From an uncultured Muribaculaceae bacterium (GTDB taxonomy: Bacteria > Bacteroidota > Bacteroidia > Bacteroidales > Muribaculaceae): a stretch of 64,000 nucleotides of DNA. Position numbers and translations under genes: made by a program. Below, piece by piece: positions 18,678 through 27,786 of this stretch (positions within the stretch are counted from its first letter, which is position 1; every line of letters starts with the position of its first letter). The stretch spans positions 1 through 64,000 of the forward strand of contig CAKUQQ010000005.1 in NCBI GenBank assembly GCA_934675575.1. The letters run 5' to 3'. The notes below the pieces were generated by a model that was given only the letters and a program-made list of their open reading frames with translations, ran no database searches and was not told the origin of the DNA.

Positions 18678-20195
18678 TTATTTATATAGTGGTAATGTTA
18701 TTATAAATTTTGAACCTTTGTTTAATTCGCTTTCCACCTTGATAGTGCCTTTGAACAGCGTTATCATTTTTGACACATAGGCGAGTCCAAGGCCGAATCC
18801 CTTGACATCGTGACGATTTCCCGTGGAAACGCGATAGAATTTGTCAAATATCTTTTTCAAATCATCTTTCTTGATGCCGATTCCGTTGTCGGAAATGGCG
18901 ATTTCAAGATAATCATCGTTTATGTTGTGTGTTGACACTGCCAGTTCGAGAGGCACTTCCTCGCGCCTGTATTTGACGGCATTGTCGAGCAAGTTGAAAA
19001 TCACGTTGGTGAAGTGCATTTCGTCAACATTCACAATAGAGTCTTCTGCATCGAGGTCAAATTTCAAGTGACCGCCATATTTCTCCACTTTTATTTTGTA
19101 GGTGTCAATCACTTTTGCTATCACCGCATTTGCATCGACATCTTGCATTCGCAATGTTGCTTTCTTTTTGTCGAACATCGACATCTGAAGAACTTTCTCA
19201 ACTTGAAATCTAAGGCGTTTGGTCTCATCGTTGATTATGCCGGAAACGTGTTTCAGCATCTTGGGACTTTTTGACACCGAATCGTCGTTCAGCATTTGTG
19301 CTGCGAGTGAAATCGTGGAAATTGGTGTCTTGAATTCATGCGTCATATTGTTGATGAAATCATTTTTGATTTCAGAAAGCCTTTTCTGCTTAAATGCTAA
19401 GATAATCGTATAGACAAAAATGAACAGCAGCAAAAAAGTGAATGCGAAAGAGGGAATCATAAACTTTATTGAAGAAAAGATATAATCGCCCTTGGTGGGA
19501 AAATAAACTTTCAGTGAGTTTTGCTTGTTTACAGGGTCGTTTGGAAAGAGCGTTTGCGAAAACGACTTGTTGAGTCTGTCTTCTCTGAACGATGGAGTTT
19601 TGTAGATTGTGGTCTCGTTTCGCGCTACAACGGCAAATTCAAATGGCAAATTGAGTCCATTGCTTTGCAGCTCTTGTGTCAAATATCGCCTTACCATAGA
19701 CGAATCGGCCCTTTCTACGATGGGACGGTCGCTTGATTGCGACAAAATGGTGAGTATAACCTCGTTGAGCAATCCTTTTTGGTATAAATATTGTCCCTTG
19801 AGTATTTCCTGCTTGTCTTGATAGCTCTCGCCAAAATTCATGAAATCGCCATCGTGATTTGCATTGTTGAGGGTGACAGGTCTGTTTTTATTCGGCTTCT
19901 TTTGGAAATTGTGCTTTTTCAGGCTGTCGAGACCAACATCATTGCCTGTGTAAGCCGTGGCATTCGGACTGAGTGATGCGGCTGCAGCCTCACTCAGGTC
20001 TTGGTCCAGAAAATATTTTGTTTCATCTTGCTCAAGCAGTGAAGAAACGCTGTAGAGGCTTCGCATCACGGTCTCGTCGAACTGCTGGTTACGCATTTTT
20101 ATCATGTTTTCCATATACATGATTTCTACGTAAAGAAGCCCGACAAAGGTGCAAGCCATGACAATCGTCAATATCCAAATAGTTGATTTCTTCAT
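18678..20195 (-). CDS. rprX: Sensor histidine kinase (RprX-like)
   Basis: A 505-aa membrane kinase. A transmembrane helix at about 5-25, a roughly 220-residue extracytoplasmic sensor region with low-complexity Asn/Lys stretches, a second helix near 245-265, then the H-box NNMTHEFKTPIS carrying the phosphoacceptor histidine. The ATPase domain has N-box NLLDNAVKY, G1 DNGIGI, F-box KIFDKFYRV and G2 GFGLGL. The sensor region has no recognised domain. It is transcribed upstream of rprY as one unit from a promoter near 20290. Confidence 0.85.
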   Translation of the reverse strand: MKKSTIWILTIVMACTFVGLLYVEIMYMENMIKMRNQQFDETVMRSLYSVSSLLEQDETKYFLDQDLSEAAAASLSPNATAYTGNDVGLDSLKKHNFQKKPNKNRPVTLNNANHDGDFMNFGESYQDKQEILKGQYLYQKGLLNEVILTILSQSSDRPIVERADSSMVRRYLTQELQSNGLNLPFEFAVVARNETTIYKTPSFREDRLNKSFSQTLFPNDPVNKQNSLKVYFPTKGDYIFSSIKFMIPSFAFTFLLLFIFVYTIILAFKQKRLSEIKNDFINNMTHEFKTPISTISLAAQMLNDDSVSKSPKMLKHVSGIINDETKRLRFQVEKVLQMSMFDKKKATLRMQDVDANAVIAKVIDTYKIKVEKYGGHLKFDLDAEDSIVNVDEMHFTNVIFNLLDNAVKYRREEVPLELAVSTHNINDDYLEIAISDNGIGIKKDDLKKIFDKFYRVSTGNRHDVKGFGLGLAYVSKMITLFKGTIKVESELNKGSKFIITLPLYK

Positions 20196-20274
20196 AATGA
20201 TTTAAACTATTGACATCTGTATAATGGGAAAAAACACATGCGACAAGCACATTCTGATTTTTAACATTACGGCC

Positions 20275-20304
20275 CAAAATTAACAAAAGAATGTGAAAAA
20301 CAAA
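20275..20304 (-). promoter_or_regulatory. Promoter of rprX-rprY
   Basis: On the minus strand TTTG (20301-20304) and TAATTTTG (20275-20282) are 18 bases apart. The start would be near 20268, giving a leader of about 70 bases. Confidence 0.5.
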
Positions 20305-20345
20305 AATTTTGTTTAATATTTTTAGTTAACGATGTAATTTTTGAT

Positions 20346-20385
20346 AACAAAAAAGGGGTGCGCCTCAAAAGAAAGCACGCACCCC
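20346..20385 (-). terminator. Terminator of the EF-G2-like gene
   Basis: GGGGTGCG (20355-20362) pairs with CGCACCCC (20378-20385), 8 bp with a 15-base loop; on the minus strand a TTTTTTG tract follows. Confidence 0.8.
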
Positions 20386-20407
20386 AAAGTGTAGTTATGT
20401 GAAATTA

Positions 20408-22567
20408 TTATTCTTCTTCTTTCTGCGACTCTTGATATTCTTTCAGCAGTTTGTCTTGAACATCGGTCGGAACAAGCTCATAGGAAGCGAATTTCATGGT
20501 GAAAGAAGCACGACCGCCAGTTATTGAACTCAAAGCGGTGGAGTAGCTTGACATTTCCTTCAAAGGAACTTTGGCAGAAATCTTTTGCAATCCCTTGGAT
20601 TCGTTCATTCCCATAATCAGGGCGCGGCGTCCTTGCAAATCACTCATAACATCACCCATGCACTCTGCTGGCATGAGAACTTCAACATCGTAAACAGGCT
20701 CAAGAACCTTAGGGTTGGCATTGCGGAACGCATCGCTGAACGCATGGCGAGCTGCCAAACGGAATGATATTTCGTTACTGTCAACCGGGTGCATCTTACC
20801 ATCGTAAATGCAAACACGCACATCGCGAGCATAAGAGCCGGTGAGCGGTCCTTGCTCCATGCGGTCCATGATTCCTTTCACGATGGCTGGAATGAAGCGA
20901 GCATCGATTGCACCACCCACGATGCAGTTATAGACTACCAGTTTTCCTCCCCATTCCAGTGGAATTTCTTGTTTGTCTCTCACGTTCATCTTGAACTCTT
21001 GAGAGCCAAAGCGATACAGGTCTGGTTCGGGCATGCCTTCTTTATAAGGCTCGATAATCAAGTGAACCTCACCGAATTGCCCGGCACCGCCAGACTGCTT
21101 TTTGTGACGATAGTCGGCTCTTGAAGCCTTGGTGATGGTCTCACGATAAGGAATTTTTGGCTCAAAGAATTCGATTTGGATTTTATCGTTGTTTTCAACT
21201 CTCCATTTAAGTGTGCGCAAGTGGAACTCTCCTTGACCAGACACTATGGTTTGCTTGAGTTCCTTAGACTGCTCGATAATCCAAGTTGGGTCTTCTTCGT
21301 GCATCTTGTTGAGCACAGCGCCAAGTTTTTCGGTTTCGGCCTCGTTTTTGGCTTTAATTGCACGTTGATATTTTGGAGCAGGATATTTGATGAAGTCGAA
21401 CTCATAGTCGCAGTTCTTGTCATCGAGCGTGTTGCCTGTTCTCACGTCTTTAAGCTTAACGGTAGCACCTATGTCTCCAGCCAAAAGTTCGTCAACAGGA
21501 GTCTTTATTTGTCCGCACACCACATTTACCTGGGCAATTCTCTCTTTTGAGCCTCTGGTCACATTATTGAGGTCAGTGCCAGGCTTGAGAGTACCACTCA
21601 TCACCTTGAAGTAAGAAACTTCACCAATGTGTGGCTCGACTGTGGTCTTGAAGAAATACAAGCTAAGTGGTCCGTTTGCGTCTGGTTTAATCTCTTTGCC
21701 TTCTGTGTCAATGGGGGCTGGCATATCGCTAACGAACGGAACAACGTTGCCGAGGAATTCCATCATGCGGCGCACGCACATGTCTTTTAATGCGCTCACA
21801 CAGAATACGGGGTAGATGCTTCTTTGAATCAAACCTTCGCGAATACCGGCACGCATTTCATCTTCGTTGAGCGAACCTTTGTCGAAGAACTTGTCCATTA
21901 AAGTTTCATCATTTTCAGCGGCAGCCTCAACCAGCGCTTGATTCCATTCTTTGGCTTTGTCCATGAGTTCAGGGGCAATCTCAGTAATCGTGGGAGTGCC
22001 ACCTTCTGGTTTCCAAGTCAACTGCTTCATTAAAAGCACATCTACCACAGAGTTGAAGCCTGGGCCGCACTCCACTGGGAACTGCACTGGCACAACGCTT
22101 GGTCCGAATGCGTCTTTGAGCTGCGCTACCACGTTGTCGTAATCTGCATTGTCTGCATCTACTTTGTTAACGGCAAAAATAACAGGTTTGTCAATGCTGT
22201 TGGCTGTTCTGAAGAAGTTTTGAGTGCCGACTTCAACACCATATTGTCCGTTGACAACGATTACACCGCAATCGGTCATGTTGAGTGCTGTTACGGCATT
22301 GCCAACGAAGTCGTCCATTCCTGGGCAATCGAACACGTTAAGCTTCTTGTTGTTGAACTCTGCATAAAACAAAGTCGAGAACACAGAGTAACCATATTCC
22401 TTTTCTACAGGGAAATAGTCGCAAACAGTGTTCTTTGCTTCGACAGTGCCTCTGCGGTTAATGACTCCACACTCGAAAAGCATAGACTCTGCGAGTGTGG
22501 TCTTACCAGAGCCTTTGCTACCTAAAAGCGAGATGTTTTTAATCTCATTTGTTTTATATACCTTCAT
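20408..22567 (-). CDS. fusA2: Elongation factor G paralogue (EF-G2-like)
   Basis: A full-length 719-aa EF-G homologue with all five domains in outline. The P-loop GSKGSGKT (16-23) and NKVD (134-137) are intact, so GTP can probably bind. The switch regions are altered: the switch II motif DTPGH is DCPGM (80-84), losing the catalytic histidine, and switch I RGITI is YGYSV (58-62). Bacteroides thetaiotaomicron has an EF-G2 of this kind reported to drive translocation without GTP hydrolysis and to support gut colonisation under carbon limitation; I infer this is its counterpart. It is alone in its transcript. The ATG at 22567 fits the family. Confidence 0.88.
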   Translation of the reverse strand: MKVYKTNEIKNISLLGSKGSGKTTLAESMLFECGVINRRGTVEAKNTVCDYFPVEKEYGYSVFSTLFYAEFNNKKLNVFDCPGMDDFVGNAVTALNMTDCGVIVVNGQYGVEVGTQNFFRTANSIDKPVIFAVNKVDADNADYDNVVAQLKDAFGPSVVPVQFPVECGPGFNSVVDVLLMKQLTWKPEGGTPTITEIAPELMDKAKEWNQALVEAAAENDETLMDKFFDKGSLNEDEMRAGIREGLIQRSIYPVFCVSALKDMCVRRMMEFLGNVVPFVSDMPAPIDTEGKEIKPDANGPLSLYFFKTTVEPHIGEVSYFKVMSGTLKPGTDLNNVTRGSKERIAQVNVVCGQIKTPVDELLAGDIGATVKLKDVRTGNTLDDKNCDYEFDFIKYPAPKYQRAIKAKNEAETEKLGAVLNKMHEEDPTWIIEQSKELKQTIVSGQGEFHLRTLKWRVENNDKIQIEFFEPKIPYRETITKASRADYRHKKQSGGAGQFGEVHLIIEPYKEGMPEPDLYRFGSQEFKMNVRDKQEIPLEWGGKLVVYNCIVGGAIDARFIPAIVKGIMDRMEQGPLTGSYARDVRVCIYDGKMHPVDSNEISFRLAARHAFSDAFRNANPKVLEPVYDVEVLMPAECMGDVMSDLQGRRALIMGMNESKGLQKISAKVPLKEMSSYSTALSSITGGRASFTMKFASYELVPTDVQDKLLKEYQESQKEEE

Positions 22568-22651
22568 GTATTAGTGAAATTTAATTAGTAATGGCAAAAT
22601 TTCACAAAATGACTATCAACGCACATGGGTCGTTTCAAATCATTCAGTACA

Positions 22652-22681
22652 CAAATATATAAATTAAAAGTGAAAAACAAA
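22652..22681 (-). promoter_or_regulatory. Promoter of the EF-G2-like gene
   Basis: On the minus strand TTTG (22678-22681) and TATATTTG (22652-22659) are 18 bases apart. The predicted leader is about 78 bases long, so there is space for 5' control. Confidence 0.5.
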
Positions 22682-22743
22682 ACAATCGAAACAAAAATTA
22701 AATGATTTCGCATAACAATGCCGGTTGATGCCATAATTATGTT

Positions 22744-22751
22744 TAATTTTG
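22744..22751 (+). promoter_or_regulatory. -7 element abutting hemW
   Basis: TAATTTTG ends only four bases before the hemW ATG, so the transcript would start at or inside the start codon. No clear TTTG stands at -33. Confidence 0.4.
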
Positions 22752-22755
22752 TTAC

Positions 22756-23892
22756 ATGTCTGGCATTTATATACACATTCCTTTCTGCAAGAAAAAGTGC
22801 ATCTATTGCGACTTCTATTCAGTTGCTAAACTTAGTGACAGCCAACGTTATGTCAATGCCGTTGTTAAAGAGCTTGACATGAGGCACGGGGCGTTTGTCA
22901 CAAAAGACTCTCCTTTGGAGACCGTTTATATAGGTGGAGGCACTCCGTCATTGCTACCGCTTCCGCAGCTACAAACTATTATAAACGCAGTCTTTTGTAT
23001 TGCCGGTAGAGAACGGATTAAGGAAGTGACCATAGAGGTCAACCCCGACGATGTGACAGAAACGTATGCCAGTGCTGTTGCTTCGATTGGCGTGAACCGT
23101 GTGAGCATAGGAATACAAAGTTTTGACGATAATGAGCTTGCGGCAATCAACCGGAGGCATAACGCCACACAGGCCATTGATGCAGTAAAGCATTTGAAAC
23201 AAGCCGGAATTAGCAATATAAGCATTGACTTGATATTTGGATTGCCAGGGCAAACTGTGGAATCGTTGGCAAAAAGCCTTGACGTGGCGATTGCCCTTGA
23301 TGTGCAGCACATATCGGTGTATAACTTGACTTATGAGGAGGGCACAAGGCTGTGGGTGATGAGAGAGAAGGGCACCGTCAAAGAGGCCGATGAAGAAACC
23401 GTGGTAAAAATGTATGACATTGTCAGAACAAAACTGGCGCAAGCCGGTTTTGAACACTATGAGATTTCTAACTTCGCGAAGCCGGGGTTTAGGTCAAAAC
23501 ACAATTCCAGCTATTGGAACGGCACACCGTATCTCGGACTTGGGGCAGCAGCTCATAGCTTCGACGGCAAACAAAGAATGTATAATTGCCCAAATCTTAA
23601 GCAGTATCTGGAGAAAATAGAAAATGGTGAAGTGGCTTTCACAGCTGAGTCTGAGGCATGGTGGGAGCGATATGACGAAACGGTTATGGTTAGGCTGCGA
23701 ACGTCAGAAGGGCTTGATGTGTGGCAGGTGGAACAAACTTTTGGAGGCAACGTCGCCCACAAATTGCAAGAAAAAGCGAACACCTTTGTGGCGCAGGGAT
23801 TGCTGAAGCGACAAGGACACACATTACGCCTCACTGAAAAGGGCGTTTTGGTGAGCGACTATATCATCAGGGAGTTGATGTGGGACGCTTGA
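22756..23892 (+). CDS. hemW: Radical SAM protein HemW (heme chaperone-like)
   Basis: HemW proteins resemble anaerobic coproporphyrinogen oxidase HemN but bind heme and insert it into partner proteins. The 378-aa product begins with YIHIPFCKKKCIYCDF: three radical-SAM cysteines in CxxxCxxC at residues 11, 15 and 18, plus the CDF ending typical of HemW and not HemN. GGGTPS, NPDD and GIQSF motifs follow. The ATG at 22756 is fixed by the closeness of the cysteine motif to the N-terminus. It is divergent from the EF-G2-like gene. Confidence 0.88.
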   Translation: MSGIYIHIPFCKKKCIYCDFYSVAKLSDSQRYVNAVVKELDMRHGAFVTKDSPLETVYIGGGTPSLLPLPQLQTIINAVFCIAGRERIKEVTIEVNPDDVTETYASAVASIGVNRVSIGIQSFDDNELAAINRRHNATQAIDAVKHLKQAGISNISIDLIFGLPGQTVESLAKSLDVAIALDVQHISVYNLTYEEGTRLWVMREKGTVKEADEETVVKMYDIVRTKLAQAGFEHYEISNFAKPGFRSKHNSSYWNGTPYLGLGAAAHSFDGKQRMYNCPNLKQYLEKIENGEVAFTAESEAWWERYDETVMVRLRTSEGLDVWQVEQTFGGNVAHKLQEKANTFVAQGLLKRQGHTLRLTEKGVLVSDYIIRELMWDA

Positions 23893-23906
23893 ACCACGGT
23901 TTTGTG

Positions 23907-24380
23907 TTATTCGTGGTGATATGGCTGATTGTTTATTATGGTGTAGGCCCGGTAGAGTTGCTCCACAAATATGAGCCTTATTAGTTCGTGCGGAAATGTC
24001 ATTTTCGACATTGAAATTTTTTCATTGGCTCTGTCATACACGTCCTTTGAGAATCCGTATGGTCCTCCGACAACAAACACAAGCCGCTTTGGCACACTCT
24101 GCTCCTTTTTGGATATGAATTTAGCAAATTCAACAGATGAGAATTCTTTGCCATGTTCATCAAGAAGAACGACCCAATCGCTCTTTTGGACGAAATTAAG
24201 AATAGACACCCCCTCATCTATTTTCTGTTGGGCTGGAGTGGTTTTCTTTGTGGTTTTTACATCGCTTAGGCACTCTATGTTGAAGCCTACATAATGTGAC
24301 AGCCGTTCCACATAGTCGTCAACACCTTTTTTAAAAGCTCCATTTAAGGTTTTTCCCACTACAAGCAGAGTGATTTTCAT
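23907..24380 (-). CDS. rlmH: 23S rRNA pseudouridine-1915 N3-methyltransferase
   Basis: RlmH methylates pseudouridine 1915 in helix 69 of 23S rRNA in assembled ribosomes. The 157-aa product has the SPOUT-type knot motifs VVLLDEHGKEFSS and FVVGGPYG, the MTFPHEL motif, and the family ending QPYHHE. Length is exactly normal. It is 23 bases downstream of the HAD gene and convergent with hemW. Confidence 0.96.
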   Translation of the reverse strand: MKITLLVVGKTLNGAFKKGVDDYVERLSHYVGFNIECLSDVKTTKKTTPAQQKIDEGVSILNFVQKSDWVVLLDEHGKEFSSVEFAKFISKKEQSVPKRLVFVVGGPYGFSKDVYDRANEKISMSKMTFPHELIRLIFVEQLYRAYTIINNQPYHHE

Positions 24381-24403
24381 GTTGTCTGTGCTTTTTGTTC
24401 AAC

Positions 24404-25036
24404 TCAAATGTTAAGCATTTCTTCTACCGTAAACTCACCCAAACCAGTTATGACACAATCGCAAAACGGTTTGATTTCATCGGCCGATAGTGTGGTGGCA
24501 ACACCAATCACCTTAGCTCCAGAATTGCGACCTGCCTTAACGCCATTCTTAGAGTCCTCAAAAACGTAGCAGTCGGCTATGTCACAGTCGATTTGTTTGG
24601 CTCCGCACAAATATCCCTCTGGGTCTGGTTTCGTTTTGCTAACCATTTCGCCAGTGATTATGGCGTTAAACAGACTGTGAAACTCTGGGTGTTGGGCATA
24701 TAAGGATTGCATTTTCTTTTTGTCGCTTGACGTGACGAGGCATGTAGGTATATCCCGGCTTTTTAGCTCCTCAATAAATTCTTTGACTCCAGCAAAATAC
24801 TCATATTTCATATTGTGCTGAAAGTCGTCAAGCCGTTTAACTATGTCGGCATGCACATCGCTGTCGAAGTAGGTGTTTAATATGCTTTGCAGATTTGACC
24901 CTTTGATTTTTGTAGAGAAGTTGGCAGTGCCGGTGGGGTATATGCCATCAATCTCGTTCCAAAAAACAGAATATTTACTCTCTGTGTCAACAATCACACC
25001 GTCAAGGTCAAACAAAACTCCTTTCTGTCCACTCAT
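24404..25036 (-). CDS. HAD-superfamily hydrolase (beta-phosphoglucomutase-like)
   Basis: A 210-aa HAD phosphatase or mutase. Motif I is FDLDGVIVD with nucleophile D10 and acid D12; motif II VTSSD near residue 98; motif III lysine in KTKPDPEGY; motif IV EDSKNG. The helical cap between motif I and II is of the C1 type found in phosphoglycolate phosphatase and beta-phosphoglucomutase. Substrate is unknown. It is the first gene of a unit with rlmH. Confidence 0.85.
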   Translation of the reverse strand: MSGQKGVLFDLDGVIVDTESKYSVFWNEIDGIYPTGTANFSTKIKGSNLQSILNTYFDSDVHADIVKRLDDFQHNMKYEYFAGVKEFIEELKSRDIPTCLVTSSDKKKMQSLYAQHPEFHSLFNAIITGEMVSKTKPDPEGYLCGAKQIDCDIADCYVFEDSKNGVKAGRNSGAKVIGVATTLSADEIKPFCDCVITGLGEFTVEEMLNI

Positions 25037-25055
25037 ATCTCAAATTTTTGATTTG

Positions 25056-25094
25056 CAAAGTTACTACAATGCTCAATAATTTAAACTAATTTTG
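25056..25094. promoter_or_regulatory. Divergent -7 elements between HAD and FAD genes
   Basis: TAACTTTG on the minus strand (25056-25063) faces the HAD gene and TAATTTTG on the plus strand (25087-25094) faces the FAD-protein gene. Both are well placed about 20 bases before the start codons; -33 boxes are not evident. Confidence 0.45.
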
Positions 25095-25113
25095 CATACC
25101 AAATCGCTAATTT

Positions 25114-26673
25114 ATGATTCAGGATTTCCAACTTAGAGTTTCTCCGCGTGTGGCGCATTACAGCGAGGAACTCACGCGTCAAGTCGCTAAAAAGTTTAAC
25201 ATACAACAAAGCCGTATAAAATCGGTTAGAGTGATAAAACGGTCGATAGATGCCCGGCAACGGGACATCTATGTGAATGTTACTCTGTGTGTAGGCATTG
25301 ACGAAGATGATTCTGGCACAAAATTGGTGGCTCCGATAACATACAAGCCTGTTTCTGGACATAAGCAGGCCATTGTAGTGGGAATGGGACCTGGTGGTTT
25401 GTTTGCTGCATTGCGATTGATAGAACTGGGCATAAAACCTATTGTGCTTGAACGTGGGAAAAACGTTCTTGACAGGCGTTTTGACATCGCGAAAATTTCA
25501 CGAGACGGCATTGTTGACCCTAATTCAAATTTTTCGTTTGGCGAAGGTGGCGCTGGCGCATACAGTGACGGGAAACTTTACACAAGGAGCAAGAAGCGCG
25601 GCTCTGTCAACAGAATTTTGGGCATATTTTACCGACATGGAGCAAGTGAAAACATTCTAATTGATGCTCACCCACACATAGGGTCTGACAAGCTGCCTGG
25701 CATAATAGCAAATATGCGAAAAACCATTCTTGACAATGGCGGAGAGGTGCACTTCAACACACGCGTCAATAATCTGATTTTTGACAAAAAGAAAGTGGTT
25801 GGCGTTACCACAGTCAATGGTGAGGAGTTTCGTGGCCCTGTCATACTTGCAACTGGGCACTCAGCGCGCGATGTGTATGCAATGCTTAACGACAATGCCA
25901 TATCGATAGAAGCAAAGGGAATAGCCGTGGGGGTTAGACTTGAACATCCACAGCACATAATAGATGAAATACAGTATCATAACCCCAACGGCCGTGGGGA
26001 GTATCTGCCTGCTGCTGAATACAATTTTGTGAAGCAAATAGATGGCCGTGGTGTTTATTCTTTCTGCATGTGCCCAGGTGGGGTCGTTGTCCCGGCAGCA
26101 AGCGATGCCAATCAACTTGTGGTTAATGGCATGTCACCGTCTAACCGTGGCACATATTGGTCAAACTCTGGCATGGTGGTGGAGTTGCACCCGGAAGACT
26201 TGCCCGAAAAGTTTAAAAGCTATGGTGCGCTGAAAATGATGACTTATCAGGAAGAGCTTGAGCACAGGGCATTCTTGGAGGCAGGAAGCAGCCAAGTGGC
26301 AGGAGCGCAGAGAATGAAAGATTTTGTTGTGGGCAAAGATTCTCGACTTTTGCCGCACTCATCTTATGCGCCTGGAATTCAACCGTCGCGGCTTGACAAA
26401 TGGCTTCCGTCATTTATAGCGGAAAGACTCCGAAAAGGATTTGCCGCTTTCGGGCATAGCGCGCGTGGTTTTTTGACCAATGATGCAATTGTTATAGGTG
26501 TGGAGACACGCACGTCATCACCCATAAGAATTCCGAGAGACAAACAGACACTCTGCCATATAGAAATAGAGGGACTTTACCCATGTGGTGAGGGTGCTGG
26601 ATATGCAGGCGGAATTGTGTCGTCGGCGATTGACGGGGAGCGCTGTGCAGAATGTTTGGCAAGCGTGCTCTAA
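25114..26673 (+). CDS. FAD-dependent oxidoreductase (COG2509 type)
   Basis: A 519-aa uncharacterised flavoprotein of a widespread family. After an N-terminal 85-residue domain comes the Rossmann FAD motif VVGMGPGGLFAALRL (about 90-104), then NFSFGEGGAGAYSDGKL, and the C-terminal FAD contact GEGAGYAGGI. No membrane segment. The family is sometimes labelled a dehydrogenase, but no reaction is established. It forms its own transcript, with the winged-helix gene 39 bases downstream on the same strand. Confidence 0.85.
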   Translation: MIQDFQLRVSPRVAHYSEELTRQVAKKFNIQQSRIKSVRVIKRSIDARQRDIYVNVTLCVGIDEDDSGTKLVAPITYKPVSGHKQAIVVGMGPGGLFAALRLIELGIKPIVLERGKNVLDRRFDIAKISRDGIVDPNSNFSFGEGGAGAYSDGKLYTRSKKRGSVNRILGIFYRHGASENILIDAHPHIGSDKLPGIIANMRKTILDNGGEVHFNTRVNNLIFDKKKVVGVTTVNGEEFRGPVILATGHSARDVYAMLNDNAISIEAKGIAVGVRLEHPQHIIDEIQYHNPNGRGEYLPAAEYNFVKQIDGRGVYSFCMCPGGVVVPAASDANQLVVNGMSPSNRGTYWSNSGMVVELHPEDLPEKFKSYGALKMMTYQEELEHRAFLEAGSSQVAGAQRMKDFVVGKDSRLLPHSSYAPGIQPSRLDKWLPSFIAERLRKGFAAFGHSARGFLTNDAIVIGVETRTSSPIRIPRDKQTLCHIEIEGLYPCGEGAGYAGGIVSSAIDGERCAECLASVL

Positions 26674-26712
26674 CTTGTTTTTGACTACCACAAAGAAAAA
26701 TCACTGCGTGTC

Positions 26713-27765
26713 ATGAAAGAATTGTCAGCAAAAGAAATTGCATCAATCCGGTTGCTTAACCAGCAATTGGTAAACCCTGTTTTTGATAATCCATGCGAGG
26801 TGGTTGATTGGTTTGGCATGATGCAAGCCCAGCAATATCAAATGATACGGTGGGCTGTGTCAATGCGCACGCGAAAACCGAAAATAGCTTCTTTTAAAGC
26901 GGCATTTAACCAAGGAAAGATTATCCGCACACACTTGTTTAGGTGCACATGGCAGTTGGTGACGGCCAATGATTTGCACTGGCAACTGCCGCTGTGCGCT
27001 GACCGCAACCGGCAGGCCATAAAAGGCTATCTTGCGTATAGAGGAAAGTCAATAAGTGAACGCGATTATGAACGCTTTAACATGATTGTGGCAGACGTTT
27101 TAAAGGGTCAACTTTCGCTTGGTAAAGATGAGCTTTGCCTAAGGCTTGCGGACAAAGGTATAGACACAAGAGATGCACACACGTTGTCAATCTATATTCG
27201 CAGAGCAGAAATTGATGGTGTGATATGCAGTGGGCACCTTGACGACAAGCAAAACACTTATGCGCTGATAGAAGAGCGATTTGGCCATCATGAGCCAATT
27301 GTCAAAGAAGAAGCTTTGGCGCTGCTGGCACATAAATATTTCCGCAGTCATAGCCCGGCATCTTTTGCAGACTTTGTTTGGTGGACTAATTTGCCTGTTC
27401 GCGATTGCCGTGCCGGGGTAGATGCAATACGGCAAAAGCTGCAAGACGGTCATTGCGATGGTCAATCGTATTTTATTCATGCAGATTGTCGATTGGCCGG
27501 TTTTCGCAATAGGCTTATTTTCTTGCCGTCTTATGATGAATATTTGATTGGTTACAAAAGTCGCCACATAGCCATTGATAAAGAACATTGCTCAAAAGCA
27601 TATACCAACAATGGCTTGTTTTTCCCGGTAGTTGTTAATAATGGCAAAGTCGTTGGGCGTTGGCATCAAAAAACATTGCAACCAACATTCTTTAATCCTG
27701 GACTGGTTGCTGACACAACAAGTGCAGTTAACCGTTACGCTAAATTTCTAAAAAGTGTTTATTAA
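26713..27765 (+). CDS. Winged-helix DNA glycosylase-like protein (AlkZ/YcaQ, HTH_42)
   Basis: A 350-aa member of the HTH_42 superfamily, whose characterised members (AlkZ, YcaQ/AlkX) remove bulky or cross-linked alkylated bases from DNA. The catalytic QxQ motif is present as QAQ at residues 38-40, at the same place as in AlkZ. Tandem winged-helix domains follow, and LPSYDEYLIGYKSR near residue 270 is a conserved C-terminal stretch. I infer a DNA repair or self-protection role, but the substrate is unknown and no toxin-synthesis genes are nearby. Confidence 0.75.
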   Translation: MKELSAKEIASIRLLNQQLVNPVFDNPCEVVDWFGMMQAQQYQMIRWAVSMRTRKPKIASFKAAFNQGKIIRTHLFRCTWQLVTANDLHWQLPLCADRNRQAIKGYLAYRGKSISERDYERFNMIVADVLKGQLSLGKDELCLRLADKGIDTRDAHTLSIYIRRAEIDGVICSGHLDDKQNTYALIEERFGHHEPIVKEEALALLAHKYFRSHSPASFADFVWWTNLPVRDCRAGVDAIRQKLQDGHCDGQSYFIHADCRLAGFRNRLIFLPSYDEYLIGYKSRHIAIDKEHCSKAYTNNGLFFPVVVNNGKVVGRWHQKTLQPTFFNPGLVADTTSAVNRYAKFLKSVY

Positions 27766-27786
27766 TAGGTTAAATGTGGTGAAGCA

